A program made the translations under genes and the position numbers. Positions 44,011 through 56,707 of a stretch of DNA of 64,000 nucleotides are shown in pieces; the first letter of the stretch is position 1, and every line of letters begins with the position of its first letter. The notes under the pieces are model-generated. The model saw only the letters and a program-made list of their open reading frames with translations. It made no database searches and was not told where the DNA came from. This stretch comes from Gnetum montanum (Eukaryota > Streptophyta > Gnetopsida > Gnetales > Gnetaceae). The stretch lies in assembly GCA_015680685.1 (NCBI GenBank), contig MNCI01029135.1, positions 260,072 through 324,071 of the forward strand, read 5' to 3'.

Positions 44011-44981
44011 ATCTTTGCTCTTATTATTCTTGTTGCGCGATAGAAATTTCTATTAAAATTTTGCCATAGAAGCGTTGGTGTTTGAAAGCCTTAAGAGCAT
44101 TTTAATAGTGAATTTTATTATTGTGCAATGTATAAGAATCGCTATTGAGATTTTTGTAAGAGAGCCTCTACTTGTAGTCATGCCGTTGAATGATTCAATA
44201 GTCAAGAGGGTTCAAAAAATATTTGGTATTTTGATGGGACCAGAATAGCTTCTTTTTATCTTTAAAGTGAATCTTCGTGTTATTTCAATCAGAAATTGTC
44301 AAGTCTTTTGAAGGTTCTATTGAATGCAATTGTTGACATCCATTATCTAGCCAAAATGGAGTCTCGTACGTGGTAGTTTACGCAACAATTGTTTTGGTAA
44401 CATAGTAGGATTGTCTTGAAGAAATTGCTTATTTGAGCCTTGGAAGTTTGAACGATTCGTAGATATTGAATTTGGGATAGCTTTATTGTGAAGTGTTTAT
44501 TCGTATCATTTTACCTTATTTAAATATTTGAGGTCCACACAAATCTGCTTTCTTTTCTGTCTATTTCCATCGAATCTTGCTCTATTTCTAGTTTTCTAGT
44601 GGAACTATCTCTTTCTCTGGGGAAAATTAGAAGTAGATTCATAGAGTTGTGCTCAAATTTTTTTGCAAAATTTTATTTGTTACAAGTAGGTATTATAAGG
44701 ACCTTATAGACTAGGCAATTGAACAATATAGGAACTCTCGAAAACTCATAGTGCTTAGCAAATTTGGCTGAATCTCTTTAAGATAAGTCATTTGTAGTTT
44801 ACACTCAACGCAATCGTTTCATTTTTCACAACCGCATACCGCAACAGCACACACACATACTCACATTAACTACTGATTCTATTTGGAGGTATCTAGGCCT
44901 TGGTGTTGCCAGAGACCAGCAAGCACCTAAATCCTGTTCGAGGACACTCGTTGGCTGTCTCGTCCCAAACGGTCGCCAACA
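44011..44981 (+). repeat. 3' LTR of element C, right part
   Basis: It aligns with 20828-21792 of LTR1 and ends CCAACA, followed by the TSD ATAAG. Confidence 0.85.
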
Positions 44982-44986
44982 ATAAG
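44982..44986. repeat. Right target-site duplication of element C
   Basis: ATAAG, identical to 18235-18239. Confidence 0.85.
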
Positions 44987-46520
44987 TGTTAGTATTACCT
45001 ATATAAGATAAAAAATTTATAGCTCTTAACTACCAAGAATGTAGAAATATACCTAGATATTGTTTGGACTTTCAAACTGATGTTAACTAATTAATAATGA
45101 GCTTTAGAAGCTAGGGTTTAAGATGAAATGTAGGTGAGATGTATCATGGCGATGGTTGGGATAATGTTATTTGTGCTAATGCTAACATTGACATTAGTTA
45201 GCATTATCCAATACTTAAAAAAATTTTGATCCTTGGAGTCTTAAGATCAAATTGTGAAATTGCCAAAATTTGGTACCTATGATGTTGAAAGTACCTTGGT
45301 CAAGCCATTTTGGGTCCTATGGGGCTTAATTTAAGAAAGAAATGTAGTTTTGATGTAGGTGATACAAATAGGGTAGTCTAGGATTACAACTAACATAGGA
45401 ATAGCGATCTAGGAGTGATGCTAAAGTGGAATCCACATCATCTCTAATACTTGAAAAAATTTTGGTTCCTAAAATTTTCGAAGGTCACAAAAAATGTAGC
45501 TCATTAGTTGTATTATGAGATAGAATGGTTTCCAAAGGCCTCTAGGAGCTAGAAATGCATCTTGTGATGCTATTTTTTGGTATTTTGATGCTTAAACTCA
45601 AGTGGGATAATGTTAAAACTACACTTAGTCTCAATCATAAGAGAATCAAAAAAGTAAATATAACATTGCCTCCTCTTGATGGATGCTACTGAGGTGTTAA
45701 AGGAGGATTCATCAAGAAGAGAATAGATGGATAAATTAATATACCCATAAGAGAAAAATGGAAATATAGAACATGGAGAAGGAGAGAATATTAGAATATC
45801 ACTAGTATACCAATCATGAGGATGTTGCTAAGCTACTAAAGGGATGCATGACTAGATCCTACATACAAGATGGTTAAAGGAATGTCATTAATGATGTTCA
45901 TACATTAACTTGGTCATGCTTTTAGCAAACTCTTTATAGAATAGAATTTAATTGCTTAATTCTCATTGATGTGTTGATTAGAGGAAAGAACAAGAAATAA
46001 GGAAGGAAAGCTAGAAGAAGAAAGAAGAAACATAAGAGATGAGATGAAATGTAGATTTGAAAAAAAAAGAAAAAATAATAAAATGAAGGAGAAACAAAGG
46101 ACATCATCTATACATCAAGATGAGGTGCTATGCCATAAAAGTAAAGCATGGCTAGGTGCACACTATTATGTTTGTTGATACTTGATAACTTAATTAAATT
46201 TTTTGTCTATCCCAATTAAACTCAACACATCCTAACATGAAGTTAAAATGATAGAACAACTATTTATCTCTATATGAGGTAGTTTTTTGATAAACATCTT
46301 CATCATAATATGCTAATAAGAATAAATATTAATAAAATGGGAAAAGCAAAGATTAGGATAGATAGATGAAATTGCATGAGAGAGATAAAAGAAAACTAGT
46401 AGAGAATAGAAAAAGAGAAAGAAAGAGAGGAAAAGGAAGAGAGGGAAGGAATCAAAAGCAATGAAATAAAAAATAGGTAAATTAAAAATAAGGTTTTATA
46501 AAATACGATACATATTTTTT
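44987..46520 (-). repeat. Old LTR remnant (right piece) and decayed DNA
   Basis: 44987-45500 carries the recurring words GCTAACATTGACATTAG and ACTTAAAAAAATTTTG of the remnant seen at 10250-10400 and 17787-18234. From 45600 to 46520 the sequence is purine-rich (GAGAAAGAAAGAGAGG) without a coding frame. It probably contains the end of the element whose integrase follows. Confidence 0.4.
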
Positions 46521-46529
46521 TATCTATTT

Positions 46530-47210
46530 TTTGTTCTTAAATGTAGTATCTTTTGATGTAGACTTTATTCACAAGGTTCAGGCACTGATTCCTTTCTAAG
46601 TCTATCAAGTAATATGCTCCATTACCAAGGATCTTGGGAATGATTAAGGGACCTTGCTAATTCAAGGAGAACTTGAAAGTTTTGGAATTAAGAAAATGTC
46701 TTAGAATAATATTACCTTCCTTGATTTTCCTCAATTTGACACACTTGTCATGGTAATGATACATAGTCTCTTGATGGTTCTAAATGTTGAATGTTATTTG
46801 CTTTTGGTTCTCATCTAGGATATCTACCTCAACATACCATAAGTTTTTATTCTCCTCATCCATCATCTAGTTGTTCAAGGTTGCTCAAAAAGAAGACACA
46901 TCCAAATCCACTAACAACATAACTTCTAACCCATATGTGAGCATGAAAGGGATTTGGTCGCCTCTAGTTTTAAAGATGGTTTGATAGACCTAAAGGACAT
47001 GGGAATATTAGATATGCCAATTGCATTAGGATGTTTCAAGCATGGTTTTGAGAAAATTATTAAAGGATTTATTTATTGGCTCATCTTGACTGTTGCTTTG
47101 GGGATAGTATGGGGATGAGAATGACTATGTAATTTGCTATAACCCATAAAATTTGACAAGTTCTTTACTCTTAAATTAAGGTCCCTTATTACTGAGAATG
47201 TAGAATAAAA
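46530..47210 (-). pseudogene. Decayed integrase of an old Tat-like element
   Basis: On the + strand the order of words parallels the integrase of B read the same way: a block ending GACCTTGCTAATTC (the EGPF region), then further right the stretch for the YG-E motif region (CATATGTGAGCATGAAAGG) and that before the D-35-E core (GGCTCATCTTGACTG, CCCTTATTACTGAGAATG). Stops and frameshifts are everywhere, so no reading frame can be drawn. The match is by alignment of short blocks. Confidence 0.5.
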
Positions 47211-47475
47211 TACCAAATTAGGTGATTATATGATCTAAAACGAAACAAAAAAAAGATGTGTGAATGTTGTAAATTTTAAGAATATTGTTGTAACCACTTT
47301 TTTGTTTGCTTTGAATTGAAAGTAAGTGTGCTTTCAACATTATTCCATGAGGATTTAAGGCAAATATATATTATCACAATGCACATTCTTAGCTCCTAGG
47401 ATCTTCAAAATCATATAGATTCATAATCCAACTTATTAACTCAATTTTCCATCATCCTTGAAAAAATCCAAAACC

Positions 47476-47919
47476 AAAATTTTTCTAAGTATTAGAGCAA
47501 GCATGTGTCAAAAGTTTTCTAAGCGTAAGAGTTGACACATGTCAAAAGTTTTCTAAGTGTTGGAGATGGCATAGGTCAAAATTTTTATAAGTGTTGGAGC
47601 TAACACACATCACAATTTTTATAAGTATTGGAGCTAGCACATGTCAAAATTTTTCTAAGTGTTGGATCTGGTACAGGTTAAAAGTTTGATAAGTGTTGGA
47701 GCTAAAACTTTATAAACAAAATTTTGCTAAGTGTTAGAGCTAGTATGCATCAAAATTTTTCTAAGCATCGAAGCTAGTAGAAGTTAAAATATTTATAAGT
47801 ATTGGAGTTGAAACTCTAAAATCAAAATTTCTCTAAGTCTTAGACTTGGCACATGTCAAGATTTTTTTAAGTGTTGGAGTTGGCATAGATCAAAATGTTC
47901 CTAAGTGTTGAAGATAACA
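47476..47919. repeat. 34-bp tandem repeat, about 13 units
   Basis: Units follow the pattern AAAATTTTTCTAAGTGTTGG + AGCTRGCACATGTC, mostly 34 bases with two units of about 38. It probably lies in U3 of the LTR of element F, upstream of the TATA box at 48267. Confidence 0.85.
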
Positions 47920-48266
47920 AAATATCAAATTGGATTTCCTTCAACATCATAACATGAAATACTGCCAAAAAAAAAATTACAAGACACATCTTTAATCTTT
48001 AGAAGTCTATAGGAATCATTCAAGATCATATTCTAACTTTTCAGCATTAATTTTGGCAACTTTTAAAAATCCCAGAAAAGGTCCAAAATTTTCCTAAGTG
48101 TTACTAACATTAATGTTGCATCAACATTAGCATTAGCGTCACCTCTATGGGTTACTATGTTTGATAAGACCAAAGACCAAAATTACAATTTTTGAAGTTG
48201 ATAAGAAATTACACTTAACTTTGAATTTATTTTAGCAACCCTAATTTAAATTTGGCAATTGTAGAC

Positions 48267-48276
48267 CTATAAATAA
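48267..48276 (+). promoter_or_regulatory. TATA box of the F LTR
   Basis: CTATAAATAA followed by AAGCTCAAAA. Confidence 0.5.
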
Positions 48277-49474
48277 AAGCTCAAAATACAAGTTTTAGGT
48301 CAACTCTTTTGGGATGTGAGAGCACTTGTTAGATTTTGAGAGATGGAGAGCACAAGTGCCTACCACCACCATAGTACTCACATTCTCCTTAGCTACCTTT
48401 AGTACCTTATGTGCCTTTATATTTACTCCCAAAGATAGAAATTTCAAGCTTCCATGTCAATGATGGGAGCCTTAGCTAAAATAGCCCTATTTTTTTTACC
48501 AAAATTGACTTTGGATCATGTCTATGGCTTCTTCATGCATTACATAATCCTCCAGAGATTCAATTTCATCCTCCAAATCCATATTATGCTCAAGATCTAA
48601 GCTTTTTTTATCATTTCTATCACACTTGTGTTTTCTCTTCTACCATTTGTAGTTTGGCCCTCCATAGGAGGTGAAAATTTCACAATTCATCAATAAGAAT
48701 TTTATTTATTTGGGAAAGGATTTGGAAGCTTGCTACCATATCAAAGAATCTCACCTTCATTATTTTACACATTTTTACTCACATTCTATACTTAGAAATG
48801 CTTTTTATGTCTTACATCGCATTCTATACTTAGTCAAAGTTTTTAGCAATTTATGCATAGCCATTTTTCCAGATAAATATTTTATTTTTGGGGAAAGATC
48901 TGACATTTTTCTTTCTACCTAATAATATTAATATTTCAACATGCTATGTTCTTTTATATACATTTTATACTTATTTTTTATTCCATCTCTCACATTTCAT
49001 TCCATGCTTACTCAAATCTTTAGCATTTTTATACTTAGTTCTTTTTTAAAATAAAAACTAAATTTTTTTAGGAGGCAATCAATCCTTCCTTTCATGTTAT
49101 AGATTTATTATTTTAATATTTTATGCTCTTTACTTATATTTTACACTTAGTTTTTATTACATAATTCATAGTTTATTCTACATTAAGTTTATTTTCCAAT
49201 AATCCATACTTAATCATTTTTTGTGATTTTATACTTAGTAATTTTTAGCATTAAATATTCATATTTTTATTGTTTCCTACCATTTGTAGTTTATGTGGGA
49301 TTGGATAAGTCCATATTTGATTGGAGGATTTTTATTTGTTCATTTCATAATCATTGATCTATTGAGGGTTACATTGATTCGAAGAGCATTTACGACTGCA
49401 TGCTAAGTATCTTAACACTTAGTTCATGGAGGTGTTCTTATAGAGGTGTAAAGAACATTTTTATAGGAACATTT

Positions 49475-49492
49475 TTGACACTAGAAGGAGGG
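49475..49492 (+). promoter_or_regulatory. Primer-binding site of element F
   Basis: TTGACACTAGAAGGAGGG, three bases after the LTR end. It is one base different from the site of element C (TTGGCACTAGAAGGAGGG). Confidence 0.6.
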
Positions 49493-50513
49493 ACAATAGG
49501 ATTTATAGCATCTTGAAATTAAGCATCTAGCAATCTATAGGTCCTTGCCAACACTTGAATTTTTCTTTCTTTGAGTATTTTTTTACTTAGTTTTATTTGT
49601 TTTTTCCAATCACACTTGATTCTTATTTGTTTTTCTATGTTTGTATAAGAGACTCTCTTTGATACCATGAAAGAGTAAGGATCCAAATCCTCCTAGGTCT
49701 CTTAGATCCATAAGTTGATGGAAATGTGGAAATCTCAGGTATTTACTACACTAATAATATAACATGACTACAAAGTCGCATGCATAAAAAGGAAGTTAAG
49801 CATCATACTCCATATGAATGAGTTAATGAGGATGATTGAATATGAGATAGCCAATGGTTTAATACCTTTCCTATCCAAATCAAATTAATCCATTTATCTC
49901 ATCCAAGCTAAACAATCCACACTCACAAAATATTTACTCATTGGGAACAAAATATAGGCCATGGCAAGTGGTATTAGGGAACATCTAATTGGGATCCTGA
50001 ACATTAATGTTAGCAACTAGAATTTCTAGTTCCATGAGGAACCAAGGAAGTAAAGTGGAGATATTAGCATTCATGATGGCAATGACGAAGAGCCTCCTAG
50101 TGTTACTTTTTTTGCAAAGTATTTTCATCCACTAAACACCCCCATCACATAATGCGTGAATCTCATTAGCTTCTCAAATCCTTTGTGAGTGCTTGAACTA
50201 TAAAGAATTTCTATCTCACTACCTACTTTAATTAGTTCCACTATCATAATTCCACTAGCAAATAGTATGTCATTCACATACTATCTCTTTTTGAACATCA
50301 ATGCTATTAATCCATCATCCCATATTCCAAATTCCAATTTAATGTTAAACCCTTTCTAACCAATATCACATACGCCATAAACTCAATCAACACAAGTGTT
50401 ACTACCATTTTCTCTGCATGTGTAGCATGTGACCTAATGTAGCACATCTCAAATTTTCATACTAGCCATTATATCGCCATAATCATTTTTATTCTTTAAC
50501 ACCTCCATATTGG
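49493..50513 (+). other. Leader of element F, left of E
   Basis: AT-rich, stops in all frames, nothing recognised. Confidence 0.4.
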
Positions 50514-50518
50514 GTAAT
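50514..50518. repeat. Left target-site duplication of element E
   Basis: GTAAT, identical to 56708-56712. Confidence 0.85.
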
Positions 50519-50583
50519 TGATGAGTGGCGAGGTACCCCTACACTCAGCCATATGAAACAAGCGTAGCACGCACAATCTGGAC

Positions 50584-50675
50584 GAACTCCATAGACTAAC
50601 TGCCTACACGCCTCATGGAACACTTAAGNTGAACTCCATAGACTAACTGCCTACACGCCTCATGGAACACTTAAG
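50584..50675. repeat. 45-bp exact duplication around a single N
   Basis: 50584-50628 and 50631-50675 are identical and flank N at 50629. The right LTR has the sequence once. A joined-contig overlap explains it best. Confidence 0.85.
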
Positions 50676-51504
50676 GTTAATCATTCGTTGTCTTCCCAAA
50701 CTTACTTGTAGTTGTCACAGTGTATGGTTAAGTAAGTCCTAGGTATATGATTTTTATAGCTTTTTATGTTTTATGTTTCCTATGCTAACAAGGTGAAGGG
50801 TTGAGAAACTAATTGCTAACTCTAACTAATGACTAAGTCTAAATTACCTAGCATCAGCATTCGTTCCCACTTATCGTACACACCCTGAACCGATGCAACC
50901 ATAGCTACCAAATGCTAATCATTGTTAGGATCACCATGCGTAACACACATGCTCGAAGTGGTCGTACTGAGGCACTTAACTAGGAGGAAAGGGTTGAGAG
51001 AATCTAATCTTGCCTAAGTGCGATGAGTAGCTGATTCCTTGACTAAACATACACATCTTTGTGCATGACTACCACTGGGATTACCAAGCGCAGATCCTGG
51101 ATACGACACTAGGTTACCAAGTAGTCACACTATGATGCTCGTAATCAAGTTGTACTCATTCCATGTTTCTAGCGTAAGTGCGATGAGCAACCAATTCCTT
51201 GATTATCTGTACACATCCTTAAATGCTCGTAATCAAGTCATACTCATTCTACATTACTAAGAGAGAAAGCGATAAATAACATTAAAATAAAATCCTATTC
51301 CTTGCACTACAAGGTTTATCCAGGAAGTTTGTCTTTATTGCCGTACACAACTTGTGTTTAGGTACAATGTTGTTCGAATAAAGATCCGTTCACTTTAGGA
51401 CTCCTACTGCAGGCACATGGAAAATATTCTATCTCTAAAGTGATCAATCTGCCATAGTTTCCCTACTTCTAGCCCGGGATGAGGAAACAAGGGAGAGCCG
51501 CCTC

Positions 51505-51514
51505 TTATTTATAG
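51505..51514 (-). promoter_or_regulatory. TATA box, 3' LTR of element E
   Basis: CTATAAATAA on the - strand; also at 56630-56639 in the 5' LTR. Confidence 0.6.
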
Positions 51515-51630
51515 ACTTGGTGACGGACTGCGATATTGCGTACGTGATATCGTAGGGGACGACGCGATATCGCGATGGCTGCGATATTGTGTATGCGATA
51601 TCGCAGCTCATACGATATCGTGTCTCATCA

Positions 51631-52424
51631 TACCTCCATGACTGAATGAAAACTCATCCTCGCGTTCCTTACAAAATATTGGGAAGGTATGGGATTATTG
51701 ACTGAATGGGAACTAATAGGATGACATGTGAATGGATCATCATTACAAGACTTGAAAATACTGGTGTTCATGACAACAAGGGTGAACTCCTTATTACAAT
51801 GACATCAGGCCTTAGTTGGCAGCTTGAGAGAAAGAAGTGTTGCTGCTGCCAACGCCAAGATTGCGTCTTTTGTTGTTCATTGATAAACGCACCATCGATC
51901 TTTCTCCTTGCATAGCTGCTTCCAGCGCCGCTCCATTCCATGTGTTCCTTCTAGATCCAATTCTGTTGTTGTATGATTGCCATCTACACACACAACACAA
52001 TCTTATATTAGCAAGGGTAAATGAATCATCATGTAATTGATACCTTGCTTCGGTGTAAGTCCATTGGCTGAGTTGTGGTAAACAAAAATATGTAAAATAA
52101 AAACTTGTAAACCAAAAACGTGTAAAACAAAAACTTGTAAAACAAAAACGTGTAAAACAAAAACTTGTAAAACAAAAACTAAAAAGAACTGAGGATCCCA
52201 TATGATTAGCATAGGTGGCCATCTCCCCCATGACTGAGTGGAAAGGGAGAGATCCAAAATAATGAGCACCTACTTGAATTTCTTAAAAGTGTCCAACTTC
52301 TCCCAATTGATGATCTTAGATTAAGGGGTGGAAGTTGCCGACGCTCATATTCCAATGTGTCTATGCCTTCATTGTTGGCATGGTTTTCCTCCTCAGTTCG
52401 TTCCATACATATTTGGTTGCTCTT
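51631..52424 (-). other. Polypurine tract and 3' non-coding region of element E
   Basis: The tract TCATGGAGGTA (- strand) directly precedes the LTR. The rest matches 11690-11960 and 13360-13600 of A. About six copies of a 15-base unit (CGTGTAAAACAAAAA / CTTGTAAAACAAAAA) lie at 52080-52180. No coding sequence. Confidence 0.65.
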
Positions 52425-55400
52425 TCAAGTAGTTGTCAACCATGGGGTGTCTACTATTTGTTGTGTGGTTGCTACATATAGGCATCTTTGTTTCAAAGTT
52501 TTAAGGACACACCTATTGCATGGAGGCATTTCCTCCATGTCATCACCTAATAAATCATTGTATGGGATGCATGAAACTTTCCTCTTCTTGATCTTTCCAT
52601 AAATGTTTATCTTAGAGATTTCCAAGGAAAGATCATAAATCCTAAGGCATGCGTCTACTGTTCTTAGCCATGCCCTTCCCATTATAATTGGGAAGTCCCC
52701 TTCGTTGTTGTTGACTTCAATCACCAAGAAATCAGCTGGGTAGGACCAACCACACATAGTGGTAACGATGTCCTCCACCAATCCCAAGGGAATGGTGATG
52801 GACTGGTCTACCAGCACTAGTTGAATGTTGCTTTTCTTAAGTTGGGGTAGGTTCCAGGTGTGATACATCTCTCATGAAATTAAGTTGACTCCGAAACCTG
52901 AGTCAAGAAGAGCCCTATGTGGTTCATTTTCGGTGACTCGAAGGTAGATTAAGGGACTCCCAAGGTCAGTTAGTTTCTTGGGAAGGTGGCCTACCTTGAT
53001 CCAATCGATTACGGTATGCATTAACATAACCGTCTGTGTGAAGCTCTATTGTTGGACGGAAGGATGCTCCGAAGTGTTAAATGGTGGAAGAGTGTACATG
53101 GGCTCAACCACTTGTTGTTGCGAGAGTTTGTTTGGGATTTTGGTTCTGAAGAAGGGTCTTCTCTTTTTGAAATTTTCAAAACCAACAGTAGGTTGAATAT
53201 TTACAGCTCTCGCAGTGTGACATTGCTATGGTTGAGTAGGGAGTTCCCCTTGCATTGTTGGAGCAGGAGGCGTTATGGGAACTACTAGTGGAAGAGGTGC
53301 GGATGGATTAGGAGGATGGTGTGGGTATGGAGTATCTCTTGGAGGAGAAGGAGTCCTCCTAAAGTACTCCTAAACTTGGTAGTGATGGTGGGGAGTTGTG
53401 TGACCCATAGAGTCACTTGGAGAAATCGGCTGCTGCATATAATAACCATAAGGATCAGGCTGCCGGTAAGGGTACTGTTGTGTTGGTAGTGGCATCCCCC
53501 ATGATTGTGCGTATTTCCACTATTGATGTTGTCCGATGGGTTGTGGTGGAGTTCCACTTGGATAATACGTTAAGGGTTTGTGGAACTACCTTGGGTTACC
53601 TTGGGGATAAGGTAACCTACGAGGTGTTTGCCGTTGGTTGAGTCTCAAATTAAGTGCATATACCCCAGACTCCTATTGATGTGAGATGATTGGACAACAT
53701 CCCTTAGGATGGTCATAGTGGTAGATCTCACATTCACTATCATCATTTGTGTCTGATTCCACAACCCCATCAGAGTTAGTAATTTTCCCCTTACCCTTGT
53801 TATGTGTAGGGCCTAAATCTCTCCACTTTGGCTTATCTTTGTTACTACCTCGTTCCACCTTAGACTCTTCTACAATTTTCAAGACAGTTTCAATTTTAGA
53901 GTCTAAGGAACTCCATACGTCATCTACCTTAGCCACTATTTCTGTTGTGAGTTTTTGAAACAACAAGATTTTCCTATTCACCAACTCTTTGATTGGTGAC
54001 TCATCCTCTTCATCGTAAAATTTCACTCCCTTCTTCCGAAGAGAGGGATCATGGTTGTATCCATCCATACTTTCCCTTTTGCGTAGCTCACCTTCTTCTT
54101 TTGCTACTTGTTTCAACAAGTGATGTACTTCATGGGCTCTAAGTTGTGATAGTCTCCCTTGGGCATAAGTCCCAAGGGTTCTTCTAGTCTCATGCCTTAG
54201 CCCATCTACGATGTGGAAAATTTGATCCCATTGGGCGTATCCATGGCCTGGGAAACAATGTAACAAAGTGTAGTAGTGGGCCATGGTAGCATCCAAGGGT
54301 TCATGATGACCTTGCTTCCGTCCTTGGATTTGCTTACGTAAGTTAGACACTCTGGAGTACGTCTAATACTTATCCTTGAACAATTCTAACATCGTACTCC
54401 ACCTCTTAATGGTTTTCGGTTCTAAGGACTGGTACTAGCTCTCTGCTTCCTTGGTGAGTATCCTGGGAAACAACTTAAGTTTTTGCCACTCGTTCTCAAT
54501 TTTTTGCAAGGCACAGGCATCATGGAATGCCTGTAAATGATGTTGTGGATCAGCATCGTATCCCCCTTCAAAGCATGGGATGTTGTTCATTTCTAAGTGC
54601 TTGATCTGACTATCTTTTAAATGCCTTGTTGGGATTCTTACTTCCTCCATTATGTCAAGCATACTTTGGGTTACAAGTAGGGGCTCATCATGATCATCTC
54701 TTTCATGATGCCTATGATGTCTTCGTTGTTCCCTACTTTCCCTTCATTCATGCCCTTGTCCTCTCTCTCGAATCTCTTGTCGAGGTCTCTCATTTTTCTT
54801 ACTTTTATCCTTCCCATTATGCCCTTCATGATTGCGCCCAGAGGTGGAAGGAGAGGATGAGTGATGTGAAGAAGGGGAAGAAGAAGGAGAACCATTGCCA
54901 TGATGATGTTTCGTACCTTCTCTTCTATGGCTTTGACCTCGATCGTGATGACGATCTAAGTGCCCATCCTTGTCATTTGTTGTTGTTCCCTCTATGAACA
55001 ATTGGTGTTCACGAGCATCAAAATCAGGGTTGTGTATCGTTGAGCATAAGTTCTGATACCCTACCTCCTCATGTTCATTAAAAGGGGGAACATCTCTTGA
55101 TAGCGAACCAGTTGTAAGTGGTTCACCATCTCTAGTTTCACTTAGGACACATGGGACCTCCTTGTCGTTAAACAGTGTATGTTGGCTCTCCTGCCTTGAG
55201 TCCCTCATACGTTGTGCTTCTGTGGGATAATAATCCCTCATGTTAAAGTCTTTCGCAACATATTCAGCATATAATTCTGTCATGCCTATCTGTGCCAAAG
55301 CACAGAAGAGCATGTTAGAGACTAATAGATCTAGAGGTAACACGATGTTACCTTGCAAATCCCTCTAGCACATCTATTCATCTTGATGGAGAATAAAAGT

Positions 55401-55560
55401 ATAACCAGGTATATAATTATTAGGATGAGTATATGTCACTTTGTATTTTTGAGGAACCAGCTGATTTAGGTTATGTGTTTTTGATTGCGGACTATTCTTT
55501 GTATGATCCTTAGGTGATGTGCTCTTGTGAGGAGGAGAAGAAGACATAATGTCTTATAGG
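52425..55560 (-). pseudogene. gag-protease polyprotein of element E (Athila-like)
   Basis: Same frame and order as in A. The pieces 55358-54744, 54662-54435, 54350-53673 and 52868-52425 are all in one frame with stops between them, and readable sequence extends upstream to about 55550. Gag core: FEGGYDADPQHHLQAFHDAC near 54540. Zinc knuckle CEIYHYDHPKGCC near 53720, with the second Cys replaced by Tyr. Protease: LLDSGFGVNLIS near 52890, then PIIMGRAWLRTVDACLRI. A TGA follows LIS where A has CGA. Gag and protease only. Confidence 0.8.
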
Positions 55561-55671
55561 TGTGCTAACTATCATTATATAATTTTTTCTATTTGATTAA
55601 CCCTAAGGTTCATTAAAGCTCCTAATAATGTAAATGATCTCTTACATCCTACTTAGCACACAAACACTTAG

Positions 55672-55690
55672 TCCTTGGCAACGGTACCAA
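55672..55690 (-). promoter_or_regulatory. Primer-binding site of element E
   Basis: TTGGTACCGTTGCCAAGGA on the - strand. Compared with A (TTGGCGCCGTTGCCAGGGA) the central CG has become TA, which two CpG transitions explain. Confidence 0.75.
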
Positions 55691-56707
55691 TGATGAGTGG
55701 CGAGGTACCCCTACACTCAACCATACGAAATGAGTGTAGCATGCACGATCCGATTGAACTCCGTAGACTAAATGCCTACATGCCTCATGGAACACTTAAG
55801 GTTAACCATTTTTTATCTTCCCAGACTTACTTTTAGTTGTCATTGTGTATGGTTAAGTAAGTTCGAGGTATATGATTTTTATAGCTTTTTATGTTTTATG
55901 TCTCCTATGCTAACAAGGTGAAGGGTTGAGAAACTAATTGCTAACTCTAACTAATGACTAGGTCTAAATTACCTAGCATTAGCATCCATTTCCACTTACT
56001 GTACACACCCTGAACCGATGCAATTGTAACTACCAAATGCTAATCATTGCTGGGATCACCATGCGTAACACATGTGCTCGAAGTGGTCATACTGAGGCGC
56101 TTAACTAGGAGGAAAGGGCTGAGAGAATCTAATCTAGCCTAAGTGCGATGAGCAGCCGATTCCTTGACTAATCGTACACATCTTTGTGCATGACTACCAC
56201 TGGGATTACCAAGCGCAGATCCTAGATACGCCACTGGGTTACTAAGTAGTCACACTAAGATGCTCGTAATCAAGTCGTACTCATTCCGCGTTTCTAGCCT
56301 AAGTGCGATGAGCAACCGATTCCTTGATTATCCGTACACATCCTTAAATGCTTGTAATCAAGTCATACTCGTTCCCCATTACTAAGAGAGAAAGTAATAA
56401 ATAACATTAAAATAAAATCCTATTCCATGAACTGCAAGGTTTATCCAGGAAGTTCATCTTTATTGCCGTACACAACTTGTGTTCAGGTACAATGTTGCTC
56501 GAATAAAGATCCGTTCACTTTAGGACTCCTACTATGGGCACATGGAAAATATTCTATCTCTGGAGTGATCAATCTGCCAAAGTTTCCCTACTTCTAGCCC
56601 AAGATGAGGAAACAAGGGAGAGCTACCTCTTATTTATAGACTTGGCCATGGACCGCGATATTGTGTACGTGATATCATAGGGGATGACGCGATATCGTGT
56701 CTCATCA
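55691..56707 (-). repeat. 5' LTR of element E
   Basis: 1,017 bp. It contains two copies, about 160 bases apart, of a block starting CCTAAGTGCGATGAGCA (56138 and 56297); element A has only one. Palindromes at 56655-56705, TATA box at 56630-56639. Confidence 0.85.

Larger units (their letters stand above)
18240..44981 (+). mobile_element. Element C: gag-protease LTR element with giant LTRs, hosting element B
   Basis: LTR1 is 18240-21792 and LTR2 runs from 24396 to 44981, split by element B and a gap. Both LTRs begin TGTTGG and end CCAACA, and a 5-bp TSD (ATAAG) flanks the whole. The 2.6-kb interior holds a PBS-like site, gag, an aspartic protease and a polypurine tract, but no reverse transcriptase or integrase. 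By eye the first 147 LTR bases differ at about eight positions. This plan fits the non-autonomous gag-bearing terminal-repeat retrotransposons of plants (TR-GAG type). LTRs of 3.5 kb are long even for plant gypsy elements. Confidence 0.85.
47211..49471 (+). repeat. 5' LTR of old element F (left end not located)
   Basis: The 34-bp array, a TATA box at 48267 and a CA end at 49470-49471 followed by a PBS outline a + strand LTR of roughly 2 kb. The left end is uncertain. The sequence from 47920 to 49471 is AT-rich without coding frames. Confidence 0.5.
50519..51630 (-). repeat. 3' LTR of element E
   Basis: 1,112 positions, including a 45-bp duplication around a single N at 50629 that is probably an assembly error. 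It carries the palindrome array near its right end (51530-51625). Confidence 0.8.
50519..56707 (-). mobile_element. Element E: non-autonomous Athila-like LTR retrotransposon
   Basis: LTRs TGATGAG...CTCATCA, a PBS next to the right LTR, a - strand gag-protease frame and TSD GTAAT. Same plan as A, lacking reverse transcriptase and integrase. The LTRs differ by eye at more than 20 of the first 180 bases, clearly more than those of A, so E is older. It splits element F between PBS and gag. Confidence 0.85.

Noticed and set aside
47476-47919. Regular 34-bp repeats as a CRISPR array
   Set aside because: The units are contiguous and diverged, without unique spacers, and the genome is eukaryotic. 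It is a tandem repeat.
52003-52269. Open frame with repeating FVLQVFVLHVF residues
   Set aside because: It is the translation of a 15-base tandem repeat in the 3' non-coding region of E. The hydrophobic pattern has no coding meaning.
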